The notes beneath the pieces are model-generated. The model did no database searches. It worked only from the letters and a program-made list of their open reading frames with translations, and was not told the origin of the DNA. Positions 9,403 through 21,162 of a stretch of DNA of 64,000 nt are shown here, one piece after another (the stretch's first letter is position 1; each line of letters starts with the position of its first letter). The stretch lies in NCBI GenBank assembly GCA_002747325.1, contig PDOZ01000027.1:62001-126000 (forward strand), written 5' to 3'. The DNA comes from Rhodobacterales bacterium. GTDB lineage: Bacteria > Pseudomonadota > Alphaproteobacteria > Rhodobacterales > Rhodobacteraceae. The translations under genes and the position numbers were made by a program.

Positions 9403-11319
9403 TTACGCCGAGGGTTCCGGTTCCATCGACCCGTCTGAACGCGGTTTGCGGCGCGGCTTGGTCTTGGGAATCGCCGCGACGGATGGCGCCTCCGCCCCGG
9501 CATTGCCGTCTTCGTCGTCGTCAGGCGTCGGCGGCAAGCCCTGCATGACCCGCTTGATTTCATCGCCAGTCAGGGTTTCGTATTCCAAAAGCCCCTGCGC
9601 CAGCCGCTCCCATTCCTCGTTGCGTTCCGTCAGGATACGAACGGCGGTTTCGTAGCCTTGCTGCACAAAGCCCTTCACCTCTTCCTCGATCAGCTCCTTG
9701 GTATGGGCCGAAACCGAGAAGCCGCCGGTATTGCCCTGATAGCCCTCCGCGGCCTCGGCGTAGTCAATATTGCCGACCTTATCGGACATGCCCCAGCGCA
9801 TCACCATCGCACGGGCCAGATTGGAGGCCTGCATGATGTCGCCCGCCGGACCGTTGGAGACTTCCTCCTCGCCCCATTTCAGGATCTCTGCGGCCTTGCC
9901 CGCCATGGTCATGGCGAGATTTTGCTTGCACTGATCCTTGTGCCAGTTCAGGCGGTCCATTTCCGGCAAAGACACAACCATACCCAACGCGCCCCCGCGC
10001 GGGATGATCGTCGCCTTATATACCGGGTCGCATTTTTCCAGCGCCAGACCGACCACCGCGTGCCCCGCTTCGTGATAGGCGGTGTGTTCTTTTTGCTCGT
10101 CGGTCAACACCATGGAACGGCGTTCCGCGCCCATCATCACCTTGTCCTTGGCCTGCTCAAAATCCTCCATCGTCACATGGCGGCGGCCCACACGAGCGGC
10201 CATCAGCGCCGCTTCGTTAACCAGGTTGGCAAGGTCCGCACCGGAAAAACCTGGCGTGCCGCGGGCGATGATGCGCAGGTCCACATCGGGACCAAGCGGG
10301 ATTTTGCGCGCATGCACCGTAAGGATCTTTTCGCGGCCCTTGATGTCCGGGTTGGGCACCGTGACCTGCCGGTCAAACCGGCCCGGACGCAGCAGAGCCG
10401 GGTCCAGAACGTCTTTCCGGTTGGTCGCCGCAAGGATAATCACGCCCTCATTAGCTTCAAAGCCGTCCATTTCCACCAGAAGCTGGTTCAGGGTCTGCTC
10501 GCGTTCATCGTTACCGCCGCCATAACCTGCACCACGATGCCGGCCCACGGCGTCAATCTCGTCGATAAACACGATGCAAGGCGCGTTTTTCTTCGCCTGT
10601 TCGAACATATCGCGCACCCGCGACGCGCCGACACCGACGAACATTTCGACAAAATCCGAGCCGGAAATGGTAAAGAACGGCACCCCGGCCTCGCCCGCAA
10701 TGGCGCGTGCCAACAGGGTTTTACCCGTGCCCGGCGGGCCAACCAGCAACGCGCCTTTCGGAATTTTACCGCCAAGACGCGAGAATTTCTGCGGATTGCG
10801 CAAAAACTCGACGATTTCTTCCAGCTCTTCCTTGGCTTCATCAATGCCCGCCACATCGTCGAAGGTCACACGCCCCTCGCGTTCGGTCAGCATCTTGGCC
10901 TTGGATTTACCAAATCCCATGGCCCCGCCTTTGCCGCCGCCCTGCATCCGATTCATCATGAAGAACCAGAAGCCGATCAGCAAAAGCACCGGCAGAAGCA
11001 GGCTCACCAGCGAGAAGAAACCGGATTGCTCCTGCTTCTCCGCCGTGATCGACACGCCGCGCGCCACGAGCCGGTCGGACACATCCGCATCCCCCGGCAC
11101 GATGGTGGAAAATTTTGCGCCATCGACGGTCTCGAATGTCACATTTTCCCCGTCCAGCGTCGCATGCGCCACGTCCCCCGCCTCAACTTTCGAGATGAAG
11201 TCGGAATAATTGACCCGCGCGCTGGCGGCAGAATTCTGACCCGCTGAAAACAGGCTAAACAGCGCCAGAACCAGCAGAAGCAGCACGATCCAGAATGCGA
11301 AATTTCTCGCGTTTCCCAA
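9403..11319 (-). CDS. ftsH: ATP-dependent zinc metalloprotease FtsH
   Basis: This inner-membrane AAA protease degrades misassembled membrane proteins and short-lived regulators. The 638-residue product has a first membrane helix right at the N-terminus (about 5-23), a periplasmic domain, a second helix (about 95-115), Walker [14 protein letters not shown], Walker [13 protein letters not shown], and the zinc-binding HEAGH motif. The start is a TTG at 11319 with GGAGG seven bases upstream. No ATG in frame gives a sensible N-terminus, since the open frame upstream runs into tilS. It is the last gene of the tol-tilS-ftsH row. HflK and HflC, its usual regulators, are encoded 12 kb away. Confidence 0.96.
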   Translation of the reverse strand: MGNARNFAFWIVLLLLVLALFSLFSAGQNSAASARVNYSDFISKVEAGDVAHATLDGENVTFETVDGAKFSTIVPGDADVSDRLVARGVSITAEKQEQSGFFSLVSLLLPVLLLIGFWFFMMNRMQGGGKGGAMGFGKSKAKMLTEREGRVTFDDVAGIDEAKEELEEIVEFLRNPQKFSRLGGKIPKGALLVGPPGTGKTLLARAIAGEAGVPFFTISGSDFVEMFVGVGASRVRDMFEQAKKNAPCIVFIDEIDAVGRHRGAGYGGGNDEREQTLNQLLVEMDGFEANEGVIILAATNRKDVLDPALLRPGRFDRQVTVPNPDIKGREKILTVHARKIPLGPDVDLRIIARGTPGFSGADLANLVNEAALMAARVGRRHVTMEDFEQAKDKVMMGAERRSMVLTDEQKEHTAYHEAGHAVVGLALEKCDPVYKATIIPRGGALGMVVSLPEMDRLNWHKDQCKQNLAMTMAGKAAEILKWGEEEVSNGPAGDIMQASNLARAMVMRWGMSDKVGNIDYAEAAEGYQGNTGGFSVSAHTKELIEEEVKGFVQQGYETAVRILTERNEEWERLAQGLLEYETLTGDEIKRVMQGLPPTPDDDEDGNAGAEAPSVAAIPKTKPRRKPRSDGSMEPEPSA

Positions 11320-11395
11320 GATTTTTCCTCCGAGAAGATTTGGAGCCGCCCATGCGGCCCGAGTTCCTTCTAAAATAGGAAAGTTAACAAAAGGT

Positions 11396-12640
11396 TCAAT
11401 GCGATAAAATAAATGAAATGAAATCGGCGGTCGGAGGCGTAAAATCGGCGCTAACTCCGGCCGAAAGCCCCGCAAGGGGCGCCGCGTGCAATTCATCATC
11501 AAGCCAGAGCGCCGGGCTGGCCTGAAGAGCGGCGCGCGGCAGGCCGGTTTCGCGCCAGTCCGGGCAGCGCGCCACCCCCTCCCCCAAGGCCCGCACGACG
11601 GCGCCCGGCGGCCCCTGCAAGCGCCAGCGCCCGTCCCAAAGCGCACCCGGCGCCGCCTCAAGCCCAGCCAGCGCTGCCACCTCCCGGTGCAACCAAAGCT
11701 GTTCGCTGCGGGTCTCGATCAACACCCCGGCCAGCGTATGCCGCCGCCCGTCCCGAACCGCCTCCAACGCCAGCCCCAACGCCTCGCCGCGCGGCGCATA
11801 TTCCGCCCCCGTCAGCCAGCGAATCGCATGAGACAACAGGCGGCGGCGGGTCTCTTGAGGTTCGATCAGAAACCCGTCGCGCGGGGCGGTGAGTGACCCG
11901 GCGCGGGTCTCGAAAAGGGCACGCGCCGCTTGGGCGGCATGCTCATCCAGCGCGTGAGAAGCGCGGGCAAGGTGGCGCGAGACATCGGCCAACACCTCCG
12001 CCCCCAAACCAAATTCCCCTAGGTTTTTCAATGCGTTACGCACCCGTACCCGATCAAATCGCGCATCCCGGTTGCTCGGATCTTCGGCCCAGTTCAGCCC
12101 CGCTTCCCGCAAGATCTGCTGCAACTGCGCGCGCCCGCAATGCAGTAAAGGTCGCCAGAATCGCGCCCCGTCGCGGGTAAAAACCGGCGCCATCGCCGCC
12201 AGCCCATCGACCCCGGCGCGCCGTCCCAACCGCATGAGAAAAGTCTCCGCCAGATCGTCGCGCGTATGCCCGAGCGCCACCGCATCCAACCGCCGCCGCA
12301 CCGCCCATTCGCCAAGCAACCAATACCGCGCGCGCCGCGCCTCAGCCTGCATATTTCCGTGATGCGCCCCGTCCCAGCGCAAGATCGTGTGGTCCAGCCC
12401 CAACGCCGCCGCCTGCCGGGCCACCGCCGCCGCTTCCGCCGCCGCTTCCGGGCGCAAACCGTGGTCCACCGTCGCCACCGACAGCGCCACACCGCGCTCG
12501 CGCGCCAGCGGGGCCAGAAGATGCAACAAAGCCACGCTGTCCGACCCGCCGGACACCGCGACCCCAAGACGCGACAAATCGGACCACAACGAGTCGCGCG
12601 CCACACTCTCTATATATAGGGGCTCAAACGAATCACCCAC
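11396..12640 (-). CDS. tilS: tRNA(Ile)-lysidine synthetase
   Basis: TilS changes C34 of the tRNA-Ile CAT anticodon to lysidine, which lets it read AUA. The 414-residue protein has the PP-loop ATP-binding motif SGGSDS near residue 31, then DHGLRPEA, the N-type ATPase core [17 protein letters not shown], and DPSNRD before the helical linker. The C-terminal half is less conserved, as usual. Start ATG at 12640 lies 9 bp after the cpoB stop. Position between the Tol-Pal genes and ftsH is typical of alphaproteobacteria. Confidence 0.93.
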   Translation of the reverse strand: MGDSFEPLYIESVARDSLWSDLSRLGVAVSGGSDSVALLHLLAPLARERGVALSVATVDHGLRPEAAAEAAAVARQAAALGLDHTILRWDGAHHGNMQAEARRARYWLLGEWAVRRRLDAVALGHTRDDLAETFLMRLGRRAGVDGLAAMAPVFTRDGARFWRPLLHCGRAQLQQILREAGLNWAEDPSNRDARFDRVRVRNALKNLGEFGLGAEVLADVSRHLARASHALDEHAAQAARALFETRAGSLTAPRDGFLIEPQETRRRLLSHAIRWLTGAEYAPRGEALGLALEAVRDGRRHTLAGVLIETRSEQLWLHREVAALAGLEAAPGALWDGRWRLQGPPGAVVRALGEGVARCPDWRETGLPRAALQASPALWLDDELHAAPLAGLSAGVSADFTPPTADFISFILSH

Positions 12641-12649
12641 CGACGCGCC

Positions 12650-13480
12650 TCATCGGTTGCAGGCGAATCCCGCCATCGCCTCGCGCGCCCGCGAAGCCGC
12701 TGCGGCGCTCGGGAAGCGTTTCAGAACCTCGCTCAAGGTCGCACAGGCCTCGGATTTCTGACCCAACTCGCCCAAAGCCGCTCCGAGGCGGAACAAGGCT
12801 TCCGGGGCGCGCGCGCCTTGGGGGGCGAGGGTGTAGGCCGACAGGAACGCGCGGGCGGCTTCCGTTGTCATGCCCTGTTTCGACAGCGCCTCGCCACGCA
12901 TGAATTCAACATCACCGGTGAGCGGCGAGCCGGGATAGGTCTGGGCGAAGCCTGCAAAAAGGCTGGCGGCGCGGGCAAAATCCCCCTCCGCCATCGCGAC
13001 CATACCCGCATCGAAATCCGCCTGTTCGCCGACCGCCAACTGGCCAAAATCCGTGCCGCCATCGGACGCGACCGGCGCAGTGGGTGCCGCAGGCAGATCG
13101 CCGCCCCCGAGGCTCGGCGTATCGCCCAGGGCGGCAATGTCGCCACCCTCCAGTTCAACCAACCGAAACTCCAAATCGCCGATGCGATTGGTGCCATCCT
13201 TCACGATGCGATTGATGCGAAATTCCAGCTCTTCCGTCTTCGCCGTCAGCCGCGTCACCGCCGCCTCCAAGCCGTTCACGCGATCCAGCGCCGAACCGGG
13301 CGTAGCCACCCCCTGCGCCGCTCCGGTCGTGTTCAACTCCCCCTTAAGGCGTTGAATTTCAACATAAAGCACGGTCAACTCCTGCCGAATATCGGCCAGA
13401 GTCTGCGCGCGGTCCTGCGCCGTAACCGGGCTGGCGAGCAGCCCGGCGGCGAGAGCGAAAATCACGGCAACACGGCGCAT
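12650..13480 (-). CDS. cpoB: Tol-Pal system protein CpoB (YbgF)
   Basis: This periplasmic factor links the Tol-Pal machine with peptidoglycan synthesis during division. The 276-residue precursor starts with a clear Sec signal peptide (MRRVAVIFALAAGLLASPVTAQ, cut after about residue 21). A predicted coiled coil follows (about 25-95), then an acidic linker, then TPR repeats from about 150 to the end (DFDAGMVAMAEGDFARAA, PLTGDVEFMRGEAL, APEALFRLGAAL). It follows pal after 4 bp, as in the canonical operon. Confidence 0.93.
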   Translation of the reverse strand: MRRVAVIFALAAGLLASPVTAQDRAQTLADIRQELTVLYVEIQRLKGELNTTGAAQGVATPGSALDRVNGLEAAVTRLTAKTEELEFRINRIVKDGTNRIGDLEFRLVELEGGDIAALGDTPSLGGGDLPAAPTAPVASDGGTDFGQLAVGEQADFDAGMVAMAEGDFARAASLFAGFAQTYPGSPLTGDVEFMRGEALSKQGMTTEAARAFLSAYTLAPQGARAPEALFRLGAALGELGQKSEACATLSEVLKRFPSAAAASRAREAMAGFACNR

Positions 13481-13484
13481 GGGC

Positions 13485-13982
13485 TTACCGGGCCACGCCA
13501 GCGGTCAACACGGTAACCGCACGACGGTTTTTCGCGTAACAGGTCTCATCGGAACACACTTCCAGCGGGCGCTCCTTGCCGTAAGACACGGTCTTGAGCC
13601 GCGCAGGCGACACGCCGCGCTCAATCAGGAAACCCTGCACGGAAGAGGCCCGGCGCGCCCCCAGCGCAAGGTTGTATTCGCGGGTGCCCTGCTCGTCGGC
13701 ATGGCCCTCGATCACGGCGGAATATTCCGAATTTTCCATCAACCACGCCGCCTGCTGGGTCAGAACCACCTTGGCCTCCGCGGAAAGGGTCGACTGGTCC
13801 ACCGCAAACAACACCCGGTCACCAACGGTCTGCTGGAAATAGGCGGGCGAAGTCGGGTCGGAAGCGGTGCCCGCCCCGGCATTCAGGCCCGCCGACGGAT
13901 CGTCGCCAAAGGGGCTGGATTTTTCACAGGCGGCAAGCCCGAGGGCGCCGGCAATCATCAGGGCAAAGGTCAGTTTTTTCAT
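13485..13982 (-). CDS. pal: Peptidoglycan-associated lipoprotein Pal
   Basis: This outer-membrane lipoprotein anchors the outer membrane to peptidoglycan and binds TolB. The 165-residue precursor has a lipoprotein signal with lipobox LAAC (Cys about residue 19). The OmpA-like domain contains the peptidoglycan-binding block VIEGHADEQGTREYNLALGARRA. A 102-bp gap separates it from tolB. The Shine-Dalgarno is weak. Confidence 0.96.
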   Translation of the reverse strand: MKKLTFALMIAGALGLAACEKSSPFGDDPSAGLNAGAGTASDPTSPAYFQQTVGDRVLFAVDQSTLSAEAKVVLTQQAAWLMENSEYSAVIEGHADEQGTREYNLALGARRASSVQGFLIERGVSPARLKTVSYGKERPLEVCSDETCYAKNRRAVTVLTAGVAR

Positions 13983-14084
13983 CTTCAGATCCGTTTTCTG
14001 CTCGTTGTGCTTTTTTGTGTTTTTTTGCTTCGTGTTTACCTGATCTTAACAGATGCGCCGGTATTCTCCTAACACCAATCCAGA

Positions 14085-15404
14085 TCAGCGCTGGAGCGGC
14101 GACCAGGAAGGGTCAGAGGCATGCGACGGGGTGGGCACCCGGCGCAGGTTGCGGCCCGAAATATCAACCGAGTACAGGCTCGGCGCCCCATCCGCGCCGC
14201 GGCTTTCGCGGGTGAACATGATGACACGACCATTGGGCGACCAGGTCGGACCCTCGTCCAGAAAGGACGCGGTGAGCAGGCGCTCTTCGGAGCCGTCGGT
14301 GCGCATGACGCCGATATGGAACCGGCCGGAGATCTGCTTGGTGAAGGCAATGAGATCGCCGCGCGGCGACCAGACAGGCGTGCCATAGCGCCCCTGCCCG
14401 AAAGAGATGCGCTTCGCCTCGCCGCCGCTGGTGGGCATGATATAGAGTTGCTGGGTGCCGGAACGGTCGCTCTCAAACACCATCGAGCGACCATCGGGCG
14501 ACAAAGACGGCGCGGTTTCGATCGAGGGCGAAGAGGTCAGACGACGCAAGTTGCCTCCGCTCACCCCCATGGCGTAAATATCCGTATTGCCGCCATTTTC
14601 GAGACTGAACACCACGCCGGCCCCATCGGGGGTAAAACGCGGCGCAAAGGTCATGTTGCCGCCCTGATTGTTCAGCGCCAGCTTGGAAACCCGCGCCACG
14701 TCCATCAGGTAAATCTGCGGCGAGCCAGTCTCATAAGACGTATAAAGCACCTGATTGCCATCGGGCGAAAACCGCGGGGCCAGCACGATGGAGGAACTAT
14801 CGGTCAGATAAGACACGTTCGCCCCATCATAATCCATGATCGCCAGCCGCTTGCGACGGTCATTTTTGGGCCCCTCTTCGGAAACAAACACCACCCGGCT
14901 ATCGAAAAACCCGCTCTCGCCGGTGATGCGCGAATACACCACATCCGCGACCTGATGCGCGATGCGCCGCCAGCCCTGAACGGTGCCGCTAAACTGCAAC
15001 CCCTGCCCCAGCGCCCCATCGTTGAACACATCAAACAGACGAAACTTCACGTTCACCGCGTTGCCCGAAACCGACACCGCGCCGGTGATCAGCGCCTGCG
15101 CATTGATCGCCTTCCAGTCCGCATAGGCCACCGGCGCCGCAAAACTCGTCACATTTGAAATAAACGCGTCCGCCGGAATCTCGCGAAACAACCCGGTGCC
15201 CGCAAGGTCCGCCGCGATAACGCGGCTGATCTGCGCCGCGTATTGCGCCGATTCCCCGCCGCCTTCCGCCTGAAACACCGGCAAGGCAAAGGGCAAAGGC
15301 TCGATCACCCCCTCGGTGATCTCGATGCGCAACGGTTCAGCGCGGGCAGGCAAAGTCAGGGCGAGCGTTGCCAATACCAATGTCAGGAGCCGGAAAATTG
15401 TCAT
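14085..15404 (-). CDS. tolB: Tol-Pal system beta-propeller protein TolB
   Basis: TolB is the periplasmic shuttle between Pal and TolA. The 439-residue precursor has a Sec signal peptide ending in LPARA (about residue 22), an N-terminal alpha/beta domain (about 25-160), and a C-terminal six-bladed WD40-like propeller. The propeller is marked by repeated SPDG/TPDG and DIY turns such as [30 protein letters not shown] and [13 protein letters not shown]. Length is normal for the family. Confidence 0.96.
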   Translation of the reverse strand: MTIFRLLTLVLATLALTLPARAEPLRIEITEGVIEPLPFALPVFQAEGGGESAQYAAQISRVIAADLAGTGLFREIPADAFISNVTSFAAPVAYADWKAINAQALITGAVSVSGNAVNVKFRLFDVFNDGALGQGLQFSGTVQGWRRIAHQVADVVYSRITGESGFFDSRVVFVSEEGPKNDRRKRLAIMDYDGANVSYLTDSSSIVLAPRFSPDGNQVLYTSYETGSPQIYLMDVARVSKLALNNQGGNMTFAPRFTPDGAGVVFSLENGGNTDIYAMGVSGGNLRRLTSSPSIETAPSLSPDGRSMVFESDRSGTQQLYIMPTSGGEAKRISFGQGRYGTPVWSPRGDLIAFTKQISGRFHIGVMRTDGSEERLLTASFLDEGPTWSPNGRVIMFTRESRGADGAPSLYSVDISGRNLRRVPTPSHASDPSWSPLQR

Positions 15405-15516
15405 GTTGCCTCTTTGCCTTTACGCATTTTCTGCTTCGATTTGTGACGCTTATTCCCTAATAGCGCGCCATCCCCAAGACCACACCCGCCAATGGGCAAA
15501 ATTGCGCCGGTTTGCC

Positions 15517-16506
15517 TCATCGGATCCGCATCGACCGGGGGTTGAAGGTCATCTCGATCTCGCGCCAATGGTCGTATTTCTCCGCCGGAAGGTCAAACCC
15601 GCGCGCCCCACAGCGCAAAACCGCGCGCCGGGCGGCCTCAAAAGCGATGCCGGTCGCGGTGTCATTGGCCCCGTCGGACGAGACCAGCTTGACGCCGGTC
15701 GGCTTGCCGTTGCGCCCCATATTCACAAGGACCACAACGGTGGTGGCCATGGCGTCGGTCGAGGTGGAGCCAAGATTCCAGCACCGCCCGACCGCAACCC
15801 GCAGCCCGTCGCGCTCGCCGCGCGTCAGGGGGGGACCGGAAGGGGTAGAACCCCCTGATTCCGTTGTATTTTCCGCCGCAACTTCCGCCGCAATATCGTT
15901 GATCGCATCGGCCAGAGCAGTGTTTTCCGGCTCCGGTTCTGGCTCCGGCGCAGGGGCCGACGGACGCGACGGCGGGCGCGGCGATCTGTCCGGTGCGGTC
16001 GATGGCGTTTCCGCTTCGGTAACGATCTCGGTCGTGGTCGCTTCCGGCGCGGCCGCTTCCACCGGCTCCACCACTTCCGCTGGTTCCTCGGCCACTTCCG
16101 GCGCCACTTCTTCCACCGGCACCGGCGCGATTTCCGCCGGCTCCTCCGGCGCTTCGACCACCTCTGAGGCGACAATCTCCGCTTCCGGCGGGGTGATTTC
16201 TTCCGGTTCCGGCGCGGGTTCCGGCTCCGGTTCGGGCGCGGGTTCCGGCGCAGGCGCTGGCGCGGGTTCGGGCGCAGGTTCCGGTTCGGGTTCAGCCGCT
16301 GGCTCCGGCGCGGGTTCAGGTTCAGGCGCGGGCTGCGCTTCCGACGCCGCCGCACTCAACGCCTCAAACTCCGCCGCGGAAACAAACGACACTTCCGCCA
16401 CCGCCAGCATCGGCTCATCGCGCGACGACTGGAACAGCCCCCCAAATAGGAGCGCCAGGATCAACGCCAGATGCGCCAGACCCGAAACGATATAGCCGAT
16501 CCGCAT
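15517..16506 (-). CDS. tolA: TolA-like cell envelope protein
   Basis: By position between tolR and tolB this is TolA, the inner-membrane protein that spans the periplasm. It has an N-terminal membrane anchor (MRIGYIVSGLAHLALILALLF), then a long Pro/Glu/Ala-rich stalk (about 50-210, mostly PEPAPE-type repeats) instead of the Lys-rich helix of enterics. The C-terminal globular domain (about 230-329) contains VGRCWNLG and VVLVNMGRNGKPTGVKL. ATG 16506 fits homologous N-termini; a TTG six bases upstream is the alternative. No Shine-Dalgarno is visible, so it may be coupled to tolR, whose stop is 11 bp before. Confidence 0.88.
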   Translation of the reverse strand: MRIGYIVSGLAHLALILALLFGGLFQSSRDEPMLAVAEVSFVSAAEFEALSAAASEAQPAPEPEPAPEPAAEPEPEPAPEPAPAPAPEPAPEPEPEPAPEPEEITPPEAEIVASEVVEAPEEPAEIAPVPVEEVAPEVAEEPAEVVEPVEAAAPEATTTEIVTEAETPSTAPDRSPRPPSRPSAPAPEPEPEPENTALADAINDIAAEVAAENTTESGGSTPSGPPLTRGERDGLRVAVGRCWNLGSTSTDAMATTVVVLVNMGRNGKPTGVKLVSSDGANDTATGIAFEAARRAVLRCGARGFDLPAEKYDHWREIEMTFNPRSMRIR

Positions 16507-16517
16507 TGGCAAAGTGG

Positions 16518-16982
16518 TTACTGCCCGTTCATATCCGGCCCGCCGGTATCCGTGACCAGCCCGATGTTGCGAAAGCCCGCCGCGTTGAGCGCGCCCATGA
16601 CCTGCGCGACCCGCGCATAGGGCACCGCCCCGTCGGCGCGCAGGAAAATCTTGTCATCCGAGCGTTCCGCCGCCACCGCCCGCAACTTGCCGATCAAATC
16701 CGCGTCAGCAATTTCCGTCTGCATCAGCGCCAGACCGCCCTCCGCCGTGATCGACACGGTTAACGGCTCTTCCTCAACGGCGGGCAGCGGGGTTGCTGCG
16801 GTTTTCGGCAATTCCAGCGGCACACCAACCGTCATCAGCGGCGCCGCGACCATGAAAATGATCAGCAAAACCAGCATCACGTCCACGAAGGGCGTAATGT
16901 TGATTTCCGCCATCACCCGCGACTTGCCCCGCCGCCGTCCCCGACGCGCGCGCGGCTTCGATTGTGCGACCGAGCCCCCCAT
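16518..16982 (-). CDS. tolR: Tol-Pal proton-channel subunit TolR
   Basis: TolR is the ExbD/TolR-family partner of TolQ in the proton-driven motor. The 154-residue protein has a basic cytoplasmic N-terminus and one membrane helix with the essential Asp in FVDVMLVLLIIFMVAAP. The periplasmic domain ends with the conserved DGAVPYARVAQVMGALNAAG. Start ATG 16982 lies one base after the tolQ stop; the longer frame would sit inside tolQ. Confidence 0.94.
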   Translation of the reverse strand: MGGSVAQSKPRARRGRRRGKSRVMAEINITPFVDVMLVLLIIFMVAAPLMTVGVPLELPKTAATPLPAVEEEPLTVSITAEGGLALMQTEIADADLIGKLRAVAAERSDDKIFLRADGAVPYARVAQVMGALNAAGFRNIGLVTDTGGPDMNGQ

Positions 16983-16983
16983 C

Positions 16984-17679
<696 letters not shown>

Positions 17680-17791
17680 GCGATCTGCCTTTGCCTCAGT
17701 GACGCCTCTTGCGGGCGTGATTGGCGGCAGGATAACCGAGAAACAAGGCGATTGCCAACCCGTCGCACGTTTTGGCGGTGCTTTGCGGCCC

Positions 17792-18187
17792 TCAGGCGAG
17801 TTTTTGGCGGATTTCCGCCGGAATACGCGCGGGTTTGCCGCTTTCCGACAGCGCGACCAGCGTCACCTTACCCGCAAACAACAGCGTATCGCCGCGCAGC
17901 ACGTCCTGATCGAGCGTGATACGCGCGCCGGTCAGCCCGGTCAGCCGGGTGCGAATGGTTAATTCGTCATCAAATTTCGCCGGGCTGAGATAGTCCCCCT
18001 CGACCCGCCGCACCGCAAAAACAATGCCCGTTTCCGCCTTCAGCACCCCCTGATCAACGCCGCGTTCGCGGACAAATTCCGTGCGCGCCCGCTCGATAAA
18101 CTTGAGGTAATTGGCATAATAGACAATGCCCGCGAGGTCGGTATCTTCGTAATAGACCCGAACGGGGAAATAATGCGTTTCGCTCAT
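17792..18187 (-). CDS. ybgC: Tol-Pal associated acyl-CoA thioesterase YbgC
   Basis: This cytoplasmic hotdog-fold thioesterase is almost always encoded just before tolQ. The 131-residue protein has the 4-hydroxybenzoyl-CoA thioesterase-type motif VYYEDTDLAGIVYYANYLKFIERAR, with the catalytic Asp in EDTD, followed by REVGV-like REVGVDQ region and VEGDYLSPAKFDDEL. It hydrolyses short acyl-CoAs or acyl-ACP in studied homologues; its link to Tol function is unresolved. Confidence 0.93.
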   Translation of the reverse strand: MSETHYFPVRVYYEDTDLAGIVYYANYLKFIERARTEFVRERGVDQGVLKAETGIVFAVRRVEGDYLSPAKFDDELTIRTRLTGLTGARITLDQDVLRGDTLLFAGKVTLVALSESGKPARIPAEIRQKLA

Positions 18188-18218
18188 GGGGCAGGTTTTC
18201 CTCGCAAAATCAAAGGCT

Positions 18219-18848
18219 TCAATGAAGGCGGGCGAATAGGCGCAAGGCGTGCGACGGGTCTGTCGCGGCGGCGGGCAACACCGGATCGTAAGCCGCGCGG
18301 ATCAGCCGGGCCACTTCCGGGCGCAAAATGGTCACGCCGGTTTCCGGGTGCAGCGCCAGTGGCGATTGTTCACGAAACGCGGCGCCGGAAAAGGTTAACA
18401 TCGACTGCACCGCCTCGCCCAAAGCGATGGTATCCGCCGTCAACTCCGCCAGCGGGCCGGACATGTTGAGAAAGGCAAACGACGCCTGAATCGCGCCTGC
18501 CTCATCAAAGCGAAACGCGCGATATTGCTGCGCCCCCGCCGCTTTCAAGCGCCCGACCGTTCCCGCCAAATCCGGGATCATCCGCCCCAGATCAGGCACT
18601 GCCAGCAGCTCGTCCCAGTCGCGAAAGAAAAAGAACATCAAATTTGAACCAAGTTCCGGGTCGGTCTCCGCCACTGGATGCCCGACCATGCCCGTCACCG
18701 CCTCAATCGCCCCTTTCAGGGTCTCGATCGTCGGGTCTTCGACCCCGAAAACGATGGGCGCAATCGGACGACCCCAGCGCGCGAAGCGAAAAGTTCCGTC
18801 CTGCGTGAAGGCGGCTTCGATGCCCTCGGGCGTGGCTAAATCAATCAT
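18219..18848 (-). CDS. Conserved-position hypothetical protein between ruvB and ybgC
   Basis: The function is not recognised. The 209-residue soluble protein begins [14 protein letters not shown] and has no signal peptide or membrane helix. It contains an aromatic run [18 protein letters not shown] and a His-rich end. The ATG at 18848 overlaps the ruvB stop by 8 bp, so the genes are translationally linked; a longer frame to 18893 would overlap more and lacks support. Location inside the repair/envelope row suggests simple co-transcription rather than a shared job. Confidence 0.75.
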   Translation of the reverse strand: MIDLATPEGIEAAFTQDGTFRFARWGRPIAPIVFGVEDPTIETLKGAIEAVTGMVGHPVAETDPELGSNLMFFFFRDWDELLAVPDLGRMIPDLAGTVGRLKAAGAQQYRAFRFDEAGAIQASFAFLNMSGPLAELTADTIALGEAVQSMLTFSGAAFREQSPLALHPETGVTILRPEVARLIRAAYDPVLPAAATDPSHALRLFARLH

Positions 18849-19869
18849 CGAACAGGTCCGTTTGGTTGGGGGCGCGCGGCGCTTCGAGGCCAAGGTGGCC
18901 CCAGGCTTTCTGCCCCAGCATCCGCCCGCGCGGGGTGCGCTGGATCAAGCCTTGTTGCAGCAAATACGGCTCGATCACTTCTTCCAACGCGTCGCGGCTT
19001 TCCGACAGCGCCGCCGCGAGGGTTTCGATCCCCACCGGCCCGCCGCCATAATGCTCCGCCATCAAAGTGAGGTAACGCCGATCGGCGCCGTCGAGCCCAA
19101 GTCGGTCGACCGACAGCCGGGTCAGCGCCATGTCGGCAATCTCGCGGGTGATCCGCCCCTCGCCCTCGACCACGGCAAAATCCAGCACCCGGCGCAACAG
19201 CCGCCCGGCAATCCGGGGGGTGCCGCGGGCGCGGCGGGCGATTTCCAACGCCCCTTCCGGATCCGCCGGCGCACCGAGTTTGATCGCGTTGCGGGTGACG
19301 ATTTCGTGCAATTCCTCGGTGGTGTAAAACTCCAGCCGGGTCGGGATGCCGAAACGATCGCGCAGCGGCGTGGTTAACAAGCCCAGCCGCGTGGTCGCGC
19401 CGACCAGCGTGAAGGGCTGCAATTCGATGCGCACCGTGCGCGCCGCCGGCCCCTCGCCGATCACCAGATCCAGCTCAAAATCCTCCATCGCCGGGTATAA
19501 CACCTCCTCCACCGCCGGGTTCAGGCGATGAATTTCGTCGATGAACAGCACGTCGCGGGCTTCGAGATTGGTTAAAATCGCCGCCAAATCCCCCGCCTTG
19601 GCCAGAACCGGCCCCGAGGTCATGCGGAAATTCACCCCCAATTCGCGCGCCATGATCTGCGCCAGCGTGGTTTTACCCAAGCCCGGCGGGCCGTGGAACA
19701 GGGCGTGGTCCATCGCCTGCCCCCGGCTGCGCGCGCTCTCAATAAAGACCGAAAGGTTGGCGCGCGCGGGCGCCTGACCGATGAACTCGCTGAGCCGCTC
19801 CGGGCGCAGGGCGCGATCGGCATCCTCAGGGCGCGGCGCGGGGCGCAAGGTCGGGTCCGGTTCGCTCAT
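18841..19869 (-). CDS. ruvB: Holliday junction branch migration ATPase RuvB
   Basis: RuvB is the hexameric motor that drives branch migration with RuvA. The 342-residue protein has the N-terminal [12 protein letters not shown] region, Walker [17 protein letters not shown], Walker [17 protein letters not shown], sensor [17 protein letters not shown], and a C-terminal winged helix with the [10 protein letters not shown] motif. It starts 2 bp after ruvA stops. Confidence 0.97.
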   Translation of the reverse strand: MSEPDPTLRPAPRPEDADRALRPERLSEFIGQAPARANLSVFIESARSRGQAMDHALFHGPPGLGKTTLAQIMARELGVNFRMTSGPVLAKAGDLAAILTNLEARDVLFIDEIHRLNPAVEEVLYPAMEDFELDLVIGEGPAARTVRIELQPFTLVGATTRLGLLTTPLRDRFGIPTRLEFYTTEELHEIVTRNAIKLGAPADPEGALEIARRARGTPRIAGRLLRRVLDFAVVEGEGRITREIADMALTRLSVDRLGLDGADRRYLTLMAEHYGGGPVGIETLAAALSESRDALEEVIEPYLLQQGLIQRTPRGRMLGQKAWGHLGLEAPRAPNQTDLFDD

Positions 19870-19871
19870 GG

Positions 19872-20531
19872 TTACCCTTTCGGCGCCAGAAGCCGCAGCG
19901 CCGCGCGGATCAGGCTTTGAGTGTCATGCTCCGGGTTTTCCCCCAGCGCGGTGGCCACGGCGGAAGCCGCTTCCCCCGGCCCATAGCCCAAATTCGACAG
20001 GGCGGAAAGCGCTTCCGGCTGCGCCATGTTGGCTTTTTGCGCGATGGGCGGCGGCGCGGGGCTTGCGGCGGGGGCCGCATCTTCGAGCAAAACCGGCGCC
20101 GCCTCGGCAGGCGTTTCCATCGCCATCACCGAATGCGCCTTGTCTTTCAACTCGTTCACCACGCGCTGCGCCGTTTTCGGCCCGACCCCCTTGGCCACTT
20201 TCACCGCATTCCAATCCCCAAGCGCGATGGCGCGCGACACCCCATCCGCGCCGAGCGCGCCCAAAATCGCCATCGAGGCTTTAGCGCCAATGCCCTGCAC
20301 CGACATCAACAGCCGGTGCCATTCCTTTTCCGCCGGGGACGTAAAGCCGAAAAGTTGTAACAAATCTTCGCGCACCAAGAGGTCGGTATAAAGCGACGCC
20401 GCCTCCCCCGCAGGCGGCAGGGCGGCAAGGGTGCGATCAGAGCAAAAGACCAGGTAGCCCACGCCGCGCACGTCGAGCAGAACGTGGTCGGCGGCTTTTA
20501 TCTCGATACGGCCGGAAAGTTTGCCAATCAT
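19872..20531 (-). CDS. ruvA: Holliday junction DNA helicase subunit RuvA
   Basis: RuvA binds the four-way junction as a tetramer and loads RuvB. The 219-residue protein begins [10 protein letters not shown], has the OB domain (1-65), helix-hairpin-helix motifs ([19 protein letters not shown] and [16 protein letters not shown]), a flexible Ala/Pro linker, and the RuvB-binding domain III ([12 protein letters not shown]). Its start overlaps the ruvC stop by 4 bp. Confidence 0.97.
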   Translation of the reverse strand: MIGKLSGRIEIKAADHVLLDVRGVGYLVFCSDRTLAALPPAGEAASLYTDLLVREDLLQLFGFTSPAEKEWHRLLMSVQGIGAKASMAILGALGADGVSRAIALGDWNAVKVAKGVGPKTAQRVVNELKDKAHSVMAMETPAEAAPVLLEDAAPAASPAPPPIAQKANMAQPEALSALSNLGYGPGEAASAVATALGENPEHDTQSLIRAALRLLAPKG

Positions 20532-21040
20532 ACCCGCGCCTCCGCTTTGGCCAACGCCACCGCCAAACCGCCGCCCGCGCCGGAGAAATGCGCATGGGTC
20601 AGCGCAATGGCCAGCGCATCCGCCGCGTCGGGCCCGGCAAATTTCACGCCGGGCAGTTGCAGCGCCACCATATGCGCGATCTGGTTTTTATCCGCGTGAC
20701 CATTGCCAACAATGGTCTTTTTCACCTGATTTGGAGCGTATTCGCCCACGCTCAACCCCGCTTCCGCCGGAGCCAGAAGTGCAATGCCGCGCGCCTGTCC
20801 GAGTTTCAGAGTGCCCACCCCATCACGGTTCACAAAGGTTTGCTCCACCGCCGCCGCCTTCGGAGAAAACTCGGAAATCACTGCGCCAAGGCCGCGATAT
20901 AGCATCAAAAGCCGATCGGCCAAGGCGGTGCCTTCACCATGCACGACGCCGTTGGCCACATGGCGAAAGCGCGGCCCGTCTGCGTCGATCACCCCCCAGC
21001 CCATATTTCTCAGCCCCGGATCAATGCCAATGATACGCAT
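20528..21040 (-). CDS. ruvC: Crossover junction endodeoxyribonuclease RuvC
   Basis: RuvC is the Holliday-junction resolvase. The 170-residue protein starts [16 protein letters not shown] with the first catalytic Asp. Further acidic residues are in AAVEQTFVN and the C-terminal [19 protein letters not shown] 21040 is the family start, with a GGTAAAA leader; the longer open frame is unrelated sequence. It is the first gene of the minus-strand row reaching to ftsH. No LexA box was seen directly upstream. Confidence 0.96.
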   Translation of the reverse strand: MRIIGIDPGLRNMGWGVIDADGPRFRHVANGVVHGEGTALADRLLMLYRGLGAVISEFSPKAAAVEQTFVNRDGVGTLKLGQARGIALLAPAEAGLSVGEYAPNQVKKTIVGNGHADKNQIAHMVALQLPGVKFAGPDAADALAIALTHAHFSGAGGGLAVALAKAEARV

Positions 21041-21162
21041 GTTTTTACCTTTTCTGCTCCCCTCGGGGATTAGCACGAAAGGTGAACATGGGGAAGGGGT
21101 TTCCAATGCAACAGTGAATAAACGGCATAACACGTCTTTATGGTTCAGAAGGTGGGCAGCAA

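Noticed and set aside
9658..11247. A 529-codon plus-strand open frame across ftsH
   Set aside because: Complementary shadow of ftsH; no motif and no start signal.
15900..16350. Dense short repeats that could suggest a CRISPR or other array
   Set aside because: They are in-frame Pro/Glu/Ala codons of the TolA stalk, irregular in spacing and without spacers.
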